Below are positions 51,869-61,587 of a stretch of DNA of 64,000 bases, piece after piece. Origin of the DNA: Micromonospora pisi. GTDB lineage: Bacteria > Actinomycetota > Actinomycetes > Mycobacteriales > Micromonosporaceae. The stretch covers positions 1,922,001-1,986,000 of the forward strand of contig NZ_RBKT01000001.1 of NCBI RefSeq assembly GCF_003633685.1, in the 5' to 3' direction. A model generated the notes under the pieces. It searched no databases. It was given only the letters and a program-made list of their open reading frames with translations, and was not told the DNA's origin. The translations under genes and the position numbers were made by a program. Numbering within the stretch: the first letter of the stretch is position 1; every line of letters starts with the position of its first letter.

Positions 51869-53002
51869 TTAGCTGTCCGCCGGACTAAGCAACTTCCGCA
51901 TCCGATCGGCCTGAATTTCCCAACGCCACTCCCGTTCCACCCACGCCCGCCCGGCACCACCCAGGCGCCGTGCGTGTTCCGGATCTTCGAGCAGGGCGGC
52001 AATCCGGTCGGCGACCTGACGAAGGTCCTCGCCGTCGACCAGGTAACCCGTCTCGCCGTCGCGTACCGCATCCGGTGCGCCACCGGAATCTCCCACGACA
52101 ACAGGCAGGCCGGTGGCGGAGGCTTCGAGATAGACCATGCCCAGACCCTCCACGTCCAAGCCGGCATTACGGGTCCTACAGGGCATCGCGAACACGTCCC
52201 CCGCCGCGAAATGCGCCGGGACCTCCGACCATTCCAAGCCCCCGCTGAACAGCACATCCCGGGTCAGGTCGTGCTCGCGTACCAGCTTCTCCAGCGTGCG
52301 GCGGTACGGTCCGCTGCCGACGACGAGCAGTGCCGCGTCCGGCACCCGACGCTGGATCAACGGCCACGCCCGGATCAACGTGTCCTGTCCCTTACGCGGC
52401 ACCAGGCGGGAGACACAGACGACCACCGGGCGGTCGGTGAGGCCGTAGCGGGCCCGCACCCCGGAACCGTCGACACCCGGGTGGTGCAGGTCGACGTCCA
52501 CCCCGGGCGCCAGCCGGCGCAGCTCGGTGAGGTCACCCAGCACCCGGTCGAGCCGGACCCGGGTGTACTCGCCGAGGTACGTCGTCACGTCCTGCCCCCG
52601 GCCGATCCGCCGGAGCAGGGTACGGGCGCCGGGCAGTGCCGCCCAGCCGATCTCGTGCCCGTGGGTGAGGGCGACCGACCGACCGATGCCGGCGCGACGC
52701 CGCAGGCCGGCGGCGAGCAGGCCGAGCGGGGCGGCGGCCCCGAACCAGAGCGTGTCGCAGCCGTACTCGCGGACCAGGTGGGCCGCCCGGCGGGCGATCG
52801 CGGGAGTGGGCAGCAGCATGCCGGTCGGTTCGCGGACCACCTCGAACGGCTGCTCGGCGTCGAACTTCTCCGCCCCGGGCGAGGTCGAGGCGTAGACCAC
52901 GATCGAACCGGCCGGCTGCCGTACGGCCAGGTTGTGCACGAACGACTGGATGCCACCGGCCCGGGGCGGGAAGTCGTTCGTGATCACCAGGGCGCGGCTC
53001 AC
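51869..53002 (-). CDS. pimB: GT4 glycosyltransferase, PimB'-type mannosyltransferase
   Basis: A 377-residue GT-B enzyme matching the GDP-mannose-dependent phosphatidylinositol monomannoside mannosyltransferase family, acting at the cytoplasmic face in PIM/LM synthesis. It starts ALVITNDFPPRAGGIQSFVHNLA (in part) and has GHEIGWA, VSRLVPRKGQD for nucleotide binding and the C-terminal EX7E motif (GLGMVYLEASATGLPVV). The GTG at 53002 overlaps the protease stop by 4 bases. Confidence 0.9.
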   Translation of the reverse strand: MSRALVITNDFPPRAGGIQSFVHNLAVRQPAGSIVVYASTSPGAEKFDAEQPFEVVREPTGMLLPTPAIARRAAHLVREYGCDTLWFGAAAPLGLLAAGLRRRAGIGRSVALTHGHEIGWAALPGARTLLRRIGRGQDVTTYLGEYTRVRLDRVLGDLTELRRLAPGVDVDLHHPGVDGSGVRARYGLTDRPVVVCVSRLVPRKGQDTLIRAWPLIQRRVPDAALLVVGSGPYRRTLEKLVREHDLTRDVLFSGGLEWSEVPAHFAAGDVFAMPCRTRNAGLDVEGLGMVYLEASATGLPVVVGDSGGAPDAVRDGETGYLVDGEDLRQVADRIAALLEDPEHARRLGGAGRAWVEREWRWEIQADRMRKLLSPADS

Positions 53003-54258
53003 CGCCCCTCCCCCCGGCCGTACGCACGCGCCGCGGCCATCCGCTCCACCGTGGACGGGTGCGAGGCGGAGTAGAGGTACTCCCAGCGGGGCGGGTCGGG
53101 ATCGGCGAGGTTCACCGTGGCGAGCCGGCGCTGCATCGCCTCGAAGTTCGTCGGGTCCCCGGTCAGGGCGAGCGCGTGCGCGTCGGCCCGCGCCTCCACC
53201 CGTCGGGAGAGGAGCGCCTGGGCGGGGGTGCTGACCAGGCCGGCCACCGCGACGACGGCGAACACCAGCGCGAAGGCGCGGGGCTGCCCGATCGACTCCA
53301 CCCCGGCCGCCCGCAGCAGCCCGCCCCACGAACCGAGCAGGTAGAGCACGGTCACCGCCGCGGCCGCGCCGAGCGCGCCGGTGAGGGTCCCGGCGAGCAC
53401 GTCACGGTCCTTGGCGTGCCCCAGTTCGTGTGCCACGACGCTGGTGACCTCGGCCGGGGACGCCTCGCGCAGCAGCGTGTCGTAGACGACGATGCGCCGG
53501 GTCGGGCCGAACCCGGAGACGTACGCGTTGACCGCCCGGGTGCGGCGGGAGGCGTCGGCGACGAGCACGTCCCGTACCGGCACCCGGTCCCGGTCGGCCA
53601 ACGCCGTCAGCTCCGTACGCAGCGGCCCCGGCTCCATCGGAGTGAACCGGTTGAAGACCGGCTCGACGAGCACCGGCAGGACGAACGACAGGAGCACCAC
53701 GAGTACGGCGGCACCGGCGGCGCCGAACGCCCACCACCAGCGCGGGGCGAACCGGGTCACGGTGTAGAAACCGAGCAGTGCGACGGCGCCGATCACGGCG
53801 CTCACCGCGTACGACTTGAGCAGGTCGACGGTCCAGCCGCCCCAGCTCTGGGTGGAGAGGCCGTAGCGGTCGACGACGGCGTGCCGCCAGGCCGTGAAGG
53901 GAAGCGTGACCAGGTCGGCGACCAGCACCACAGCCAGCCCGCCGAGCACCGCCTGGGCGATCCAGTGGTCCCCGAAGGGGCGGCTGACCAGGCCGATCAA
54001 GCGGCTGCCGAGCGGCGTCAGGCCGAGCAGCAGCGCGGCCAGCAGACCGATGGCGAGCGCGCCGTACGAGCCGGGGCGCAACGCGGCGTGGAAGGCGCGG
54101 CTGCGGGCCACTTCGGTCGGCGCCAGCTCGCGTAGCGCGTCCAACTGGTCGGCCCGGGGCGCGGGCGGGCGACTCCAGGGCACCAGCAGGGCAACGCTGG
54201 CGATCAGCAGGACCACCAGCCCGACGAGCGTCACGACCGCCCACCCTCGAGGCGTCAT
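52999..54258 (-). CDS. M48 family (Ste24-type) membrane metalloprotease
   Basis: A 419-residue zinc protease with about six membrane helices. The zinc motif HELGH is near residue 273 (VVAHELGHAKD), and the third ligand Glu is in SRRVEARADAHAL. The late SASHPSTVERMAAAR segment is typical of CAAX-protease-like M48 enzymes. AGGAG precedes the ATG at 54258. It is translationally coupled to the mannosyltransferase gene downstream, a conserved actinomycete pairing. Confidence 0.93.
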   Translation of the reverse strand: MTPRGWAVVTLVGLVVLLIASVALLVPWSRPPAPRADQLDALRELAPTEVARSRAFHAALRPGSYGALAIGLLAALLLGLTPLGSRLIGLVSRPFGDHWIAQAVLGGLAVVLVADLVTLPFTAWRHAVVDRYGLSTQSWGGWTVDLLKSYAVSAVIGAVALLGFYTVTRFAPRWWWAFGAAGAAVLVVLLSFVLPVLVEPVFNRFTPMEPGPLRTELTALADRDRVPVRDVLVADASRRTRAVNAYVSGFGPTRRIVVYDTLLREASPAEVTSVVAHELGHAKDRDVLAGTLTGALGAAAAVTVLYLLGSWGGLLRAAGVESIGQPRAFALVFAVVAVAGLVSTPAQALLSRRVEARADAHALALTGDPTNFEAMQRRLATVNLADPDPPRWEYLYSASHPSTVERMAAARAYGRGEGR

Positions 54259-54421
54259 CCGTGTCGCTCCTCCCGTTGCCCGTGTGCGCCGGCCCATCCT
54301 AAGCGTCCGCTCGCGCACCGGGACCTGGACGGCTCAGCGGTCGCACCGCAACAGCCCGGTCACTCGCCCCGGAACCGGTCACGCCGGAGGCGGTCAGGCC
54401 ACCCGGTCACGCCGGAGGCGG

Positions 54422-54655
54422 TCAGGCGACCCGGGGGCGCCGGGTGCGGCGGGGTCGGGCCAACGGCAGCGGCGCGGCGGCCGGACCGGACGACAGCACC
54501 GACACCTCGAAACCGGCACGGCTGAACACCTCTATCGCCCGGTGCTCGTCCGCGGTCAGCCCCGCCTCGACCTCCGGCCGGTCGATCAGGGCACTGACCA
54601 GGCACCCGTCACAGGCAGGACCCCGGACGGTGCAACTGTCGCAGTCGATGAGCAT
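54422..54655 (-). CDS. Small Cys-rich protein
   Basis: A 77-residue protein starting MLIDCDSCTVRGPACDGCLVSAL. The CxxC...CxxC arrangement (Cys 5, 8, 15, 18) suggests a zinc- or cluster-binding knuckle, followed by a helical ADEHRAIEVFSRAGFEV segment. This short family is common in actinomycetes; function unknown. GAGGAGG precedes the ATG at 54655, which is preferred over an upstream in-frame ATG. Confidence 0.78.
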   Translation of the reverse strand: MLIDCDSCTVRGPACDGCLVSALIDRPEVEAGLTADEHRAIEVFSRAGFEVSVLSSGPAAAPLPLARPRRTRRPRVA

Positions 54656-54752
54656 CGCTCCTCCTCGGCGGTACGACCGGAGCCGTGTCGCGCTCCAGCC
54701 ACCCTCAGTTACATCGACGCTAAGTGAGGGGTATGACAAATCAGCCGAGCGC

Positions 54753-54804
54753 GTTAAGAAGGGGCCCTTGTTCGACCAAAAGCGATAACAAGGGGCCCTT
54801 CCTA
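54753..54804. repeat. GGGCCC-type dispersed hairpin repeat, copy 2
   Basis: Inverse-orientation counterpart of 20989-21041. Arms AAGGGGCCCTTGTT (54759-54772) and AACAAGGGGCCCTT (54787-54800) can pair; the shared GCGATAACA is in between. It lies just after the 3' end of the minus-strand NYN-domain gene. Confidence 0.7.
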
Positions 54805-54811
54805 ATCCCGG

Positions 54812-56212
54812 TTAGGAGCGGGAGAGGCGACGTAGGAGGGAGTCGGCGCCGAGGGGGTAGGCGCCGTGGCGGCGTACGCCGTCGGCGACCTCGCGGTCGG
54901 AGGAGACCACGACCACCGGCCGGCCGACCGGTTCGGCCCGGACCAGTCGGCGGATCAGCTCGTCGGCCGTCTCTCCCTTACGGGAGAAGAGGACCCGAAC
55001 GCCGCGCGGCGCGGGTGGCAGCCCGTGCATCCGTTCGGCGCCGTCGAAGACGACGGTGACCTCGGCACCGGTCTGCGCGGCCAGCCCGCCGAGGCCGGTG
55101 ATCAGCCGCTTGCGCTGCTGCTCCAGCGACATCTCGCCGAAGCCCCGCTTGGTCACGTTGTAGCCGTCCGCGACGAGGTGTACCCGGGGCATGGCGAGCA
55201 GTTCGTCGAGCCGGGCCGGGTCGTCGGTGTCCAGCGCGCGGGCGGAGGTTGCCGCCGCCGGGCGCTCGGCGAAGGCGTCCGCCACGTAGTCGGCGGGCAT
55301 CCGTTCGGCCGGGTCGAGCGCCAGTTCCCGGCGCAGCCCGACGGCAGCCTGACCGATCGTCTCCAGCAACAGCCAGAGCCGGGCGTCGTCGACCGAGCGG
55401 GCCTCCTTGGCGGTCTGCCGGGTGGCACCGGCGACCGCTTCGGCCTCGGCGAGCCGGGCCCGGATCCGGCGCAGCTCGGCGTCGTGGTCGGCGTTGAGCC
55501 GCGCGGCGCGGCCCTTTTCGGTGGCGAGCATCTCGGTGGCTTTGCGCTCACGGGCCTGCGTCTCGCGCAGTGACCGGGCCAGCACCCGGGCTTCCTCGCG
55601 TAGCTGGCCGAGCTCCTCGCGTACCCGGGCCACCTCGTCGCGGAGCTTGTCCGCCTCGACCCGGGCGACGGCGCGGTCGTGTTCGGCGCGGCTGGCCCGC
55701 TGCTCGGCTTCCCGGACCAGTTCGGCGACGAGCGCGCTGTCCGCCTCGGCGCGGACCGCGACTCCGGCGGTCTCGACCAGGTCGCGCCAGCCGCGCGGGC
55801 GGACCAGGTACGCGAGCGCGGCGACCTCGACCGGGTCGGCTGCGGCCGGTGCGGTTCCGGCGATCACGGCCGCGCCCAGGTCACCGGCGTCGGCCAGCAC
55901 CCGCTTGGTGATCCGTTGCCGGAACAGCGGGTCGTTGGCGAGCTGGGCGGCGATCATCGGTGCGCCGAGCCGGGCCCGCCGGTTGGGTGCGAACTTCGCC
56001 ACCCTGCGCAGCGGTACCGGCAGTTCCTCGGTGGGCAGGCCGGGCAGGGCCACGGCGCTCAGCGCCACGATCCGCTGCCGGACCGGCTCGGGCAGTACGG
56101 GCTCCGGTTCGAGATCCAGGTTCTCGCCCCCGCCACCATCCCCGTCGACGGCCGGCACGGCCGGCTCCCCCGGTTCGGGGAGGCGGTCGTCGGTCGGTTC
56201 GGTAAGGGGCAT
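54812..56212 (-). CDS. NYN-domain (YacP-like) RNA-binding/nuclease protein
   Basis: A 466-residue protein. The N-terminal third is a helical domain (AKFAPNRRARLGAPMIAAQL), the middle (about 165-270) a long coiled coil rich in Glu/Arg/Ala, and residues about 335-466 a PIN-like NYN domain with VHLVADGYNVTKRGF, VTVVFDGAE, GETADELIRRLV and VVVSSDREV, supplying the acidic metal site. The family is linked to RNA turnover. It is divergent from the DEDD/UvrC-like gene. Confidence 0.88.
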   Translation of the reverse strand: MPLTEPTDDRLPEPGEPAVPAVDGDGGGGENLDLEPEPVLPEPVRQRIVALSAVALPGLPTEELPVPLRRVAKFAPNRRARLGAPMIAAQLANDPLFRQRITKRVLADAGDLGAAVIAGTAPAAADPVEVAALAYLVRPRGWRDLVETAGVAVRAEADSALVAELVREAEQRASRAEHDRAVARVEADKLRDEVARVREELGQLREEARVLARSLRETQARERKATEMLATEKGRAARLNADHDAELRRIRARLAEAEAVAGATRQTAKEARSVDDARLWLLLETIGQAAVGLRRELALDPAERMPADYVADAFAERPAAATSARALDTDDPARLDELLAMPRVHLVADGYNVTKRGFGEMSLEQQRKRLITGLGGLAAQTGAEVTVVFDGAERMHGLPPAPRGVRVLFSRKGETADELIRRLVRAEPVGRPVVVVSSDREVADGVRRHGAYPLGADSLLRRLSRS

Positions 56213-56338
56213 GGAGCAAGTCTCCCACCGCCGGCGGTCCGGGCGCCCGATGACTCAGATGATCTCTTTTGGCAGATCGGGTGTGACCCACGGTACGAGT
56301 GGTGTCTGAGTGTCGCACCCAGGCCCTAACCTGCCCGA

Positions 56339-58153
56339 ATGGCACAACCCGATTCCCCGGTGCGGCCCGCCCGGCCGCCGCTGCCCCGCAGCGGTTCGGA
56401 CCCGGTGCGGCCCGGCTACCTCCAGGGCACCCTGGACGGGCTGCTCACCGGCGACCAGGCCCCGGACGAGTTGCCCCTGTTCCAGACGACGTTCGTGGTG
56501 GTGGACCTGGAGACCACCGGTGGTGCCCCGGACGGTGGCGGCATCACCGAGATCGGCGCCGTCAAGGTGCGCGGTGGCGAGGAGTTGGGCACGCTCGCCA
56601 CGCTGGTCAACCCTGATCAGCCGATCCCGCCGTTCATCACCGTCCTGACCGGGATCACCCAGGCGATGCTGCTGCCGGCGCCGCGGATCGCCGAGGTGCT
56701 GCCGAGTTTCCTGGAGTTCATCCGGGGCGCGGTCCTGGTCGCCCACAACGCGCCGTACGACGTCGGTTTCCTCAAGGCCGCCTGTGCCCAGCTCGGCCAG
56801 CCGTGGCCGAATCCACGGGTGTTGGACACCGCCGCGCTGGCCCGCCGGGTGCTCACCCGGGACGAGGTGCCCAACCGCAAGCTCGGCACCCTGGCCGCAT
56901 ACTTCCGCACCTCCCGCCAGCCGAGTCACCGGGCGCTGGACGACGCCCAGGCCACGGTCGACGTGCTGCACGGGTTGATCGCCCGGCTGGGCGGGCACGG
57001 GGTGCAGACCGTCGGCGAGGCGATCGAGTTCGCCCGCGCGGTCACCCCCACCCAGCGGCGTAAGCGTTACCTCGCCGACGGGCTGCCCAAGGCGCCCGGG
57101 GTGTACATCTTCCGGGCCGCCGACGACCGGCCGCTCTATGTCGGTACCTCCGGTGACATCGCCACCCGGGTGCGCAGCTACTTCACCGCGGCGGAGAAGC
57201 GGGCCCGGATGTCGGAGATGCTGGCCGCCGCCGAGCGGGTCGAGGCGATCGAGTGCGCGCACGCGCTGGAGGCCGAGGTACGCGAGCTGCGGCTGATCGC
57301 GGCGCACGCGCCGCCGTACAACCGGCGGTCGAAGTTTCCGGAACGGAAGGTGTGGCTCAAGCTGACCTCGGAGCCGTACCCCCGGTTGTCGGTGGTCCGG
57401 CAGCTCGCCCCGGACGACGACGCCTATCTGGGGCCGTTCACCTCCAGGCGGGGCGCCGAGCTGGCGGCGGCGGGCATCCACGACGCGGTCCCGCTGCGCC
57501 AGTGCACACACAAGCTCTCCACGAAGACGGTCACGCCGGCGTGCGCCCTGGCCGAGCTGGGCAGGTGCGCGGCGCCGTGTGAGCACCGGATCTCCCCGGC
57601 GGAGTACGAGCGGACGGCGACCATTCCGCTGCGGGTGGCGACGATGGAGGATCCGCAGGTGGTGGTCGACGCCCTGCTGGCCCGGATCGAGGTCCTCGCC
57701 GCCGAGCACCGTTACGAGGAGGCGGCGACGGTGCGCGGCCGGCTCACCGCGGTGCTCCGGGCCACCCTGCGGATGCAGCGGCTGGCCGGGCTGACCCGGA
57801 TCGCCGAGCTGGCGGCGGCCCGCCGGACCGAGGCCGGGGGCTGGGAGCTGGTGGTGGTCCGGCACGGGCGGCTGGCGGGCGCGGCCACGGCGGCACCGGG
57901 GGTGCATCCCCGACCGGTGCTCGACCTGGTTCGCGCGACGGCCGAGACGGTCCTGCCCGGACACGGTCCGGTGCCGAGCGCCTCGGCCGAGGAGAGTGAG
58001 CGGATACTGGCCTGGTTGGAGCGACCGGAGACCCGGCTGGTCGAGGTTTCCGCCGGTTGGGCCTCGCCGGTACGCGGCGCGGCCCGGTTCCGGGACCTGC
58101 TCGCGAAGGCGGAGTCGGCGTCCTCGGCCCAAGTCTCGACCGAACGCCTATGA
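56339..58153 (+). CDS. DEDD exonuclease fused to UvrC-like GIY-YIG nuclease
   Basis: A 604-residue fusion typical of actinobacteria. An epsilon-type exonuclease lies at about 50-220 (VVDLETTG, VAHNAPYDVGFL, HRALDDAQATVDVL). From about 250 a GIY-YIG nuclease follows (PGVYIFRAADDRPLYVGTSGDIATRVRSYF in part), then UvrC-like sequence with GRCAAPCEHRISPAEY. It probably acts in DNA repair, independent of UvrAB. The ATG at 56339 has no strong ribosome site. Confidence 0.92.
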   Translation: MAQPDSPVRPARPPLPRSGSDPVRPGYLQGTLDGLLTGDQAPDELPLFQTTFVVVDLETTGGAPDGGGITEIGAVKVRGGEELGTLATLVNPDQPIPPFITVLTGITQAMLLPAPRIAEVLPSFLEFIRGAVLVAHNAPYDVGFLKAACAQLGQPWPNPRVLDTAALARRVLTRDEVPNRKLGTLAAYFRTSRQPSHRALDDAQATVDVLHGLIARLGGHGVQTVGEAIEFARAVTPTQRRKRYLADGLPKAPGVYIFRAADDRPLYVGTSGDIATRVRSYFTAAEKRARMSEMLAAAERVEAIECAHALEAEVRELRLIAAHAPPYNRRSKFPERKVWLKLTSEPYPRLSVVRQLAPDDDAYLGPFTSRRGAELAAAGIHDAVPLRQCTHKLSTKTVTPACALAELGRCAAPCEHRISPAEYERTATIPLRVATMEDPQVVVDALLARIEVLAAEHRYEEAATVRGRLTAVLRATLRMQRLAGLTRIAELAAARRTEAGGWELVVVRHGRLAGAATAAPGVHPRPVLDLVRATAETVLPGHGPVPSASAEESERILAWLERPETRLVEVSAGWASPVRGAARFRDLLAKAESASSAQVSTERL

Positions 58154-58282
58154 GCAACTGACCGATCGGACTACGTCAACCCAACTAGGCTGTTAAGGAA
58201 GTGCAGTCCTGCCCGTTTCGACGGGCTGCTCCCGTACGACCGGACGAGGCCGTACGGCAGCTTGGTGAGGAGGTGTCTCCGC

Positions 58283-60073
58283 GTGGACGTCGACGCCGGA
58301 CGCGGCGCCGCTCTCGGAGGCGCCCCGACGACCCGATCGGGCGAGTTGCCGCTGACCAGACGGCTGCGGTCACTGCTCTCCTGGTCCCCCGCCGAGGACG
58401 ACCCGGTGACCGAGTTGGCCCGCAGCCACCGGGGCATCCACCCGAGCGCCGACACCGCCGTGCTGCGCCGGGGTTACACCATCGCGGAGAACATGCACCG
58501 GGGGCAGTTCCGCAAGAGCGGCGAGCCGTACATCACCCATCCCCTTGCGGTGGCGCAGATCTGCGCGGACCTGGGCATGGACACCACCACCCTGGTCGCG
58601 GCACTGCTGCACGACACGGTGGAAGACACCCGCTACACGCTCCAGGCGCTGACCGACGACTTCGGACCCGAGGTGGCGCACCTGGTCGACGGGGTGACCA
58701 AGTTCGACAAGGCGTTCTACGGCAAGGCCGCCGAGGCGGAGACGATCCGCAAGATGATCATCGCGGCCGGCAAGGACGTCCGGGTGCTGATCATCAAGCT
58801 GGCCGACCGGCTGCACAACATGCGTACGCTCGGGGTCCGCTCCCCCGCCTCCCGGGCCCGGATCGCCCGCGCCACGCTGGAGGTGCTGGTCCCGCTCTGT
58901 GACCGGCTCGGCATCCAGACACTCAAGCGCGAACTCGACGACGTGGTGCTGATGCACCTCGAACCGGAGCAGTACGCCCGGATCGAGGAACACGTGGCGA
59001 ACCGTCCACGATGGTCGAGCTACCTGCAGGACGTGGTCGGCCGGGCGAAGGTGGTGCTGCGCCGCAACCGCGTGCTCAGCGTGGTCGAGGCCCGCCCCCG
59101 GCACTACTACTCGATCTGGAAGGACACCGTCGCCGGGGAGCACTCCGTCCCCTTCGACCTGCCCCGGATCGCGATCGTGGTGGACGGCCCGGACACCGAC
59201 TGTTACGCCGCCCTGGGGGCGATCCACGGTGAGTGGCGCCCGGTCGCCGGCCGGTTCAAGGACTTCATCGCCTCGCCCAAGAACAACCTCTACCGCTCGC
59301 TGCACACCACTGTGATCGGACCGGAGGAACGTACGGTCGAGGTGCTGATCCGGACCAAGGCCATGCACCAGTCCGCCGAGTACGGCATCGCCGCCGAGTT
59401 CCGGTTCCCGCAGTCGGGCGGCGGCGGCTCCAACACCGACCAGTTGGACTGGCTGCGCCGGGTGCTGGACTGGGAGCAGGAGACCTCGGACTCGGCGCAG
59501 TTCCTCCGGTCGTTGCGCGGTGACCTCGCCGAGAGCCAGATCCAGGTCTTCGCCGAGGGGCGTCAGATCGTGCTCCCGGCCGGTTCCACCCCGGTCGACC
59601 TGGCGTACGAGCTGAGTATCCACAAGGGTGACCACTGTCTCGCCGCGAAGATCAACGGCCGGCTGGTGCCGCTCGCCTCCCCGCTCGACGAGGGCGACGT
59701 GGTCGAGATCTTCACCGAGGCGGACGGGCACGACGAGGTCGACGTGGCGACCGAGCCCGCGTCCGGGCCGCGCCGGGAGTGGCTGGAGTTCGTCAAGTCC
59801 CCGCACGCCCAGATGCAGATCAACCGGTTCTTCGCCGAGCACCAGGAGCCGGGCATCTCGATCGCGGACAAGGTACGCCTCGGCCGCGCGACGATCGGGC
59901 TGACCCTGCGCAAGCACGATCGTGGCCTCGCCAACGACCTGCCGTTGCGACGGCTCTCCGAGGAACTCGGCTACCCCGATCTGGAAACCATGCTGGTCGC
60001 GGTGGTCGACCGGACGATCGAGCCCGACACCGTGGTCAACCGGTTGATCGCCCTGGTCGACCAGCCCGAGTAG
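58283..60073 (+). CDS. Short RelA/SpoT homologue (HD, synthetase, TGS; no ACT)
   Basis: A 596-residue protein, shorter than the 730-850 residues of main actinomycete Rel. The (p)ppGpp hydrolase HD site is intact (ALLHDTVEDT), the synthetase and TGS regions follow (FKDFIASPKNNLYRSLHTTV; VLPAGSTPVDLAYELSIH), and the ACT/RRM domain is absent. The synthetase has altered conserved positions: RPRHYYSIWKD, DLPRIAIVVD (usual DLxGxRVxVD), NLYRSLH (usual YQSLH) and VEVLIRT (usual VExQIRT). It may be mainly a hydrolase. GGAGG precedes GTG 58283. Confidence 0.88.
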   Translation: MDVDAGRGAALGGAPTTRSGELPLTRRLRSLLSWSPAEDDPVTELARSHRGIHPSADTAVLRRGYTIAENMHRGQFRKSGEPYITHPLAVAQICADLGMDTTTLVAALLHDTVEDTRYTLQALTDDFGPEVAHLVDGVTKFDKAFYGKAAEAETIRKMIIAAGKDVRVLIIKLADRLHNMRTLGVRSPASRARIARATLEVLVPLCDRLGIQTLKRELDDVVLMHLEPEQYARIEEHVANRPRWSSYLQDVVGRAKVVLRRNRVLSVVEARPRHYYSIWKDTVAGEHSVPFDLPRIAIVVDGPDTDCYAALGAIHGEWRPVAGRFKDFIASPKNNLYRSLHTTVIGPEERTVEVLIRTKAMHQSAEYGIAAEFRFPQSGGGGSNTDQLDWLRRVLDWEQETSDSAQFLRSLRGDLAESQIQVFAEGRQIVLPAGSTPVDLAYELSIHKGDHCLAAKINGRLVPLASPLDEGDVVEIFTEADGHDEVDVATEPASGPRREWLEFVKSPHAQMQINRFFAEHQEPGISIADKVRLGRATIGLTLRKHDRGLANDLPLRRLSEELGYPDLETMLVAVVDRTIEPDTVVNRLIALVDQPE

Positions 60074-60126
60074 GTCATCGTGCCCCGGCGGGCGCGGAAC
60101 ATCCTGACGCCCTCTAGCCTGGTGGC

Positions 60127-60699
60127 GTGATCAGCCGTCGATCTACCCGGGCCCTTTTCTACCGCGCGTTCTACCGGTTGCCCCATCCGGTACGTCGCAA
60201 GCTGGTTCGGCTGGCCGTACCGAAGTACATCGTGGGCGCGGTGACGTTGACGTACGACGCGGAGGCACCGGCACCGGGTCGCCTGCTGCTGCTGCGCCAA
60301 CCGCCGGGCCGGGCCTGGAGCCTGCCCGCCGGGCTGCTCCAGCGTGGCGAGGAACCGATCGTCGGCGCCGCCCGTGAGCTGTACGAGGAGTCCGGTGTCC
60401 GGCTGGCTCCGGAGCAGCTCACCCCGGCGACGCCGAACGCGGTGGTGCACCTGAAGGGCTGGGTCGACTGTGTCTTCGAGGCACGGGTGCCGGCCAGCAG
60501 CACACCGCTGGTGGTCGACGGTGGCGAGGTCTACGAGGCCGCCTGGCATCCGCTCGACGACCTGCCCCAGCTGACCACCTCCACCGCGCGGTTGCTCGGC
60601 CGCTACGGCATCGGCCCGTTGGCCGCAGCAGACCCGGCCGGCACCGGCACCACCCCCGAACCCGATCCCGCCCCCGAATCCGGCGCCGGTACGGCGTGA
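60127..60699 (+). CDS. Nudix hydrolase
   Basis: A 190-residue protein with a basic N-terminal helix (RALFYRAFYRLPHPVRRKLVRLAVPKY in part) and a Nudix domain; the box reads GLLQRGEEPIVGAARELYEESGV, complete. The C-terminus is a Pro-rich tail. Substrate unknown. The GTG start at 60127 is 53 bases after the Rel homologue. Its stop overlaps the nucleotidyltransferase start by 4 bases (GTGA). Confidence 0.88.
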   Translation: MISRRSTRALFYRAFYRLPHPVRRKLVRLAVPKYIVGAVTLTYDAEAPAPGRLLLLRQPPGRAWSLPAGLLQRGEEPIVGAARELYEESGVRLAPEQLTPATPNAVVHLKGWVDCVFEARVPASSTPLVVDGGEVYEAAWHPLDDLPQLTTSTARLLGRYGIGPLAAADPAGTGTTPEPDPAPESGAGTA

Positions 60700-61559
60700 G
60701 CGGCGTACCGGGCGGGATCTGCGCCATCATCCTCGCCGCCGGCGAGGGCACCCGGCTGCGCCCGCTCACCGAGCGGGTGCCGAAGGCGCTCTGCCCGGTC
60801 GGCAACGTACCGCTGCTGGAACGGGCACTGGACCGGGTCGCCGGGCTCGGCTTCAGCGGCCCGGAACGGGTCGCGGTGAACGCCTGCTACCTGGGCGAGC
60901 AGGTGGTCCGGCAGGTCGGCGACCGGGCGCACCTCTCGGTCGAGCCCGGTCCACCGCTCGGCACCGCCGGTGGGGTGGCGAATCTGCGGGACTGGATCGA
61001 CGGGCGCGGTGTGCTCGTCGGCAACGCGGACGCCTACCTCGCCGACCCGCAGGCACCGCCCGGTCCGGACATCGCCGCGTTGCTCGCCGACTGGGACGGC
61101 CGGACGGTACGCCTGCTCGGGCAGCCGATCACCGACCCGGACGAACCGTACGGCTTCGCCGGTCACCGGTTCGCCGGGTTCTCGTTGCTGCCCTGGAGCT
61201 GGCTGCGGGATCTGCCGGTGGAGCCGACCGAGTTGGTCCGGGCGGTGTGGCGGCCGGCCGAGGCGGCCGGTGAGCTGACCGTGGTGCCGTTCCCCGGCAC
61301 GTACCTGGACACCGGCACCCCCGCCGACTACCTTGCCGCGAACCTGCACGCCGCCGGTGGCGGGAACCTGGTCGATCCGACCGCGACGGTTTCGGGGCGG
61401 TGTACGCGGGCGGTGGTCGGTGCGGGCGCCGAGGTGCGCGGGACCGTGCGCGACTCGGTGGTCTGGCCGGGCGCGGTGGTGGCGGCGGACGAACGGCTGA
61501 CGGGTGCGATCCGGGTCGGCCACGAACTGACCGTGACCGTCGGTGACCCTCTAGCATGA
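60696..61559 (+). CDS. Sugar-phosphate nucleotidyltransferase family protein
   Basis: A 287-residue NTP-transferase: ILAAGEGTRLRPLTERVPKALCPVGNVPLLERAL (in part) is the nucleotide-binding signature, GTAGGVANL and GNADAYL the sugar-phosphate region, and GTYLDTGTPADYLAANL the late motif. A short left-handed-helix-like C-terminus follows. It probably makes NDP-mannose or NDP-glucose. The GTG start overlaps the Nudix stop. Confidence 0.9.
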   Translation: MSGVPGGICAIILAAGEGTRLRPLTERVPKALCPVGNVPLLERALDRVAGLGFSGPERVAVNACYLGEQVVRQVGDRAHLSVEPGPPLGTAGGVANLRDWIDGRGVLVGNADAYLADPQAPPGPDIAALLADWDGRTVRLLGQPITDPDEPYGFAGHRFAGFSLLPWSWLRDLPVEPTELVRAVWRPAEAAGELTVVPFPGTYLDTGTPADYLAANLHAAGGGNLVDPTATVSGRCTRAVVGAGAEVRGTVRDSVVWPGAVVAADERLTGAIRVGHELTVTVGDPLA

Positions 61560-61587
61560 GCGGCAGGCCCACGAAAGGAGCCCCACG

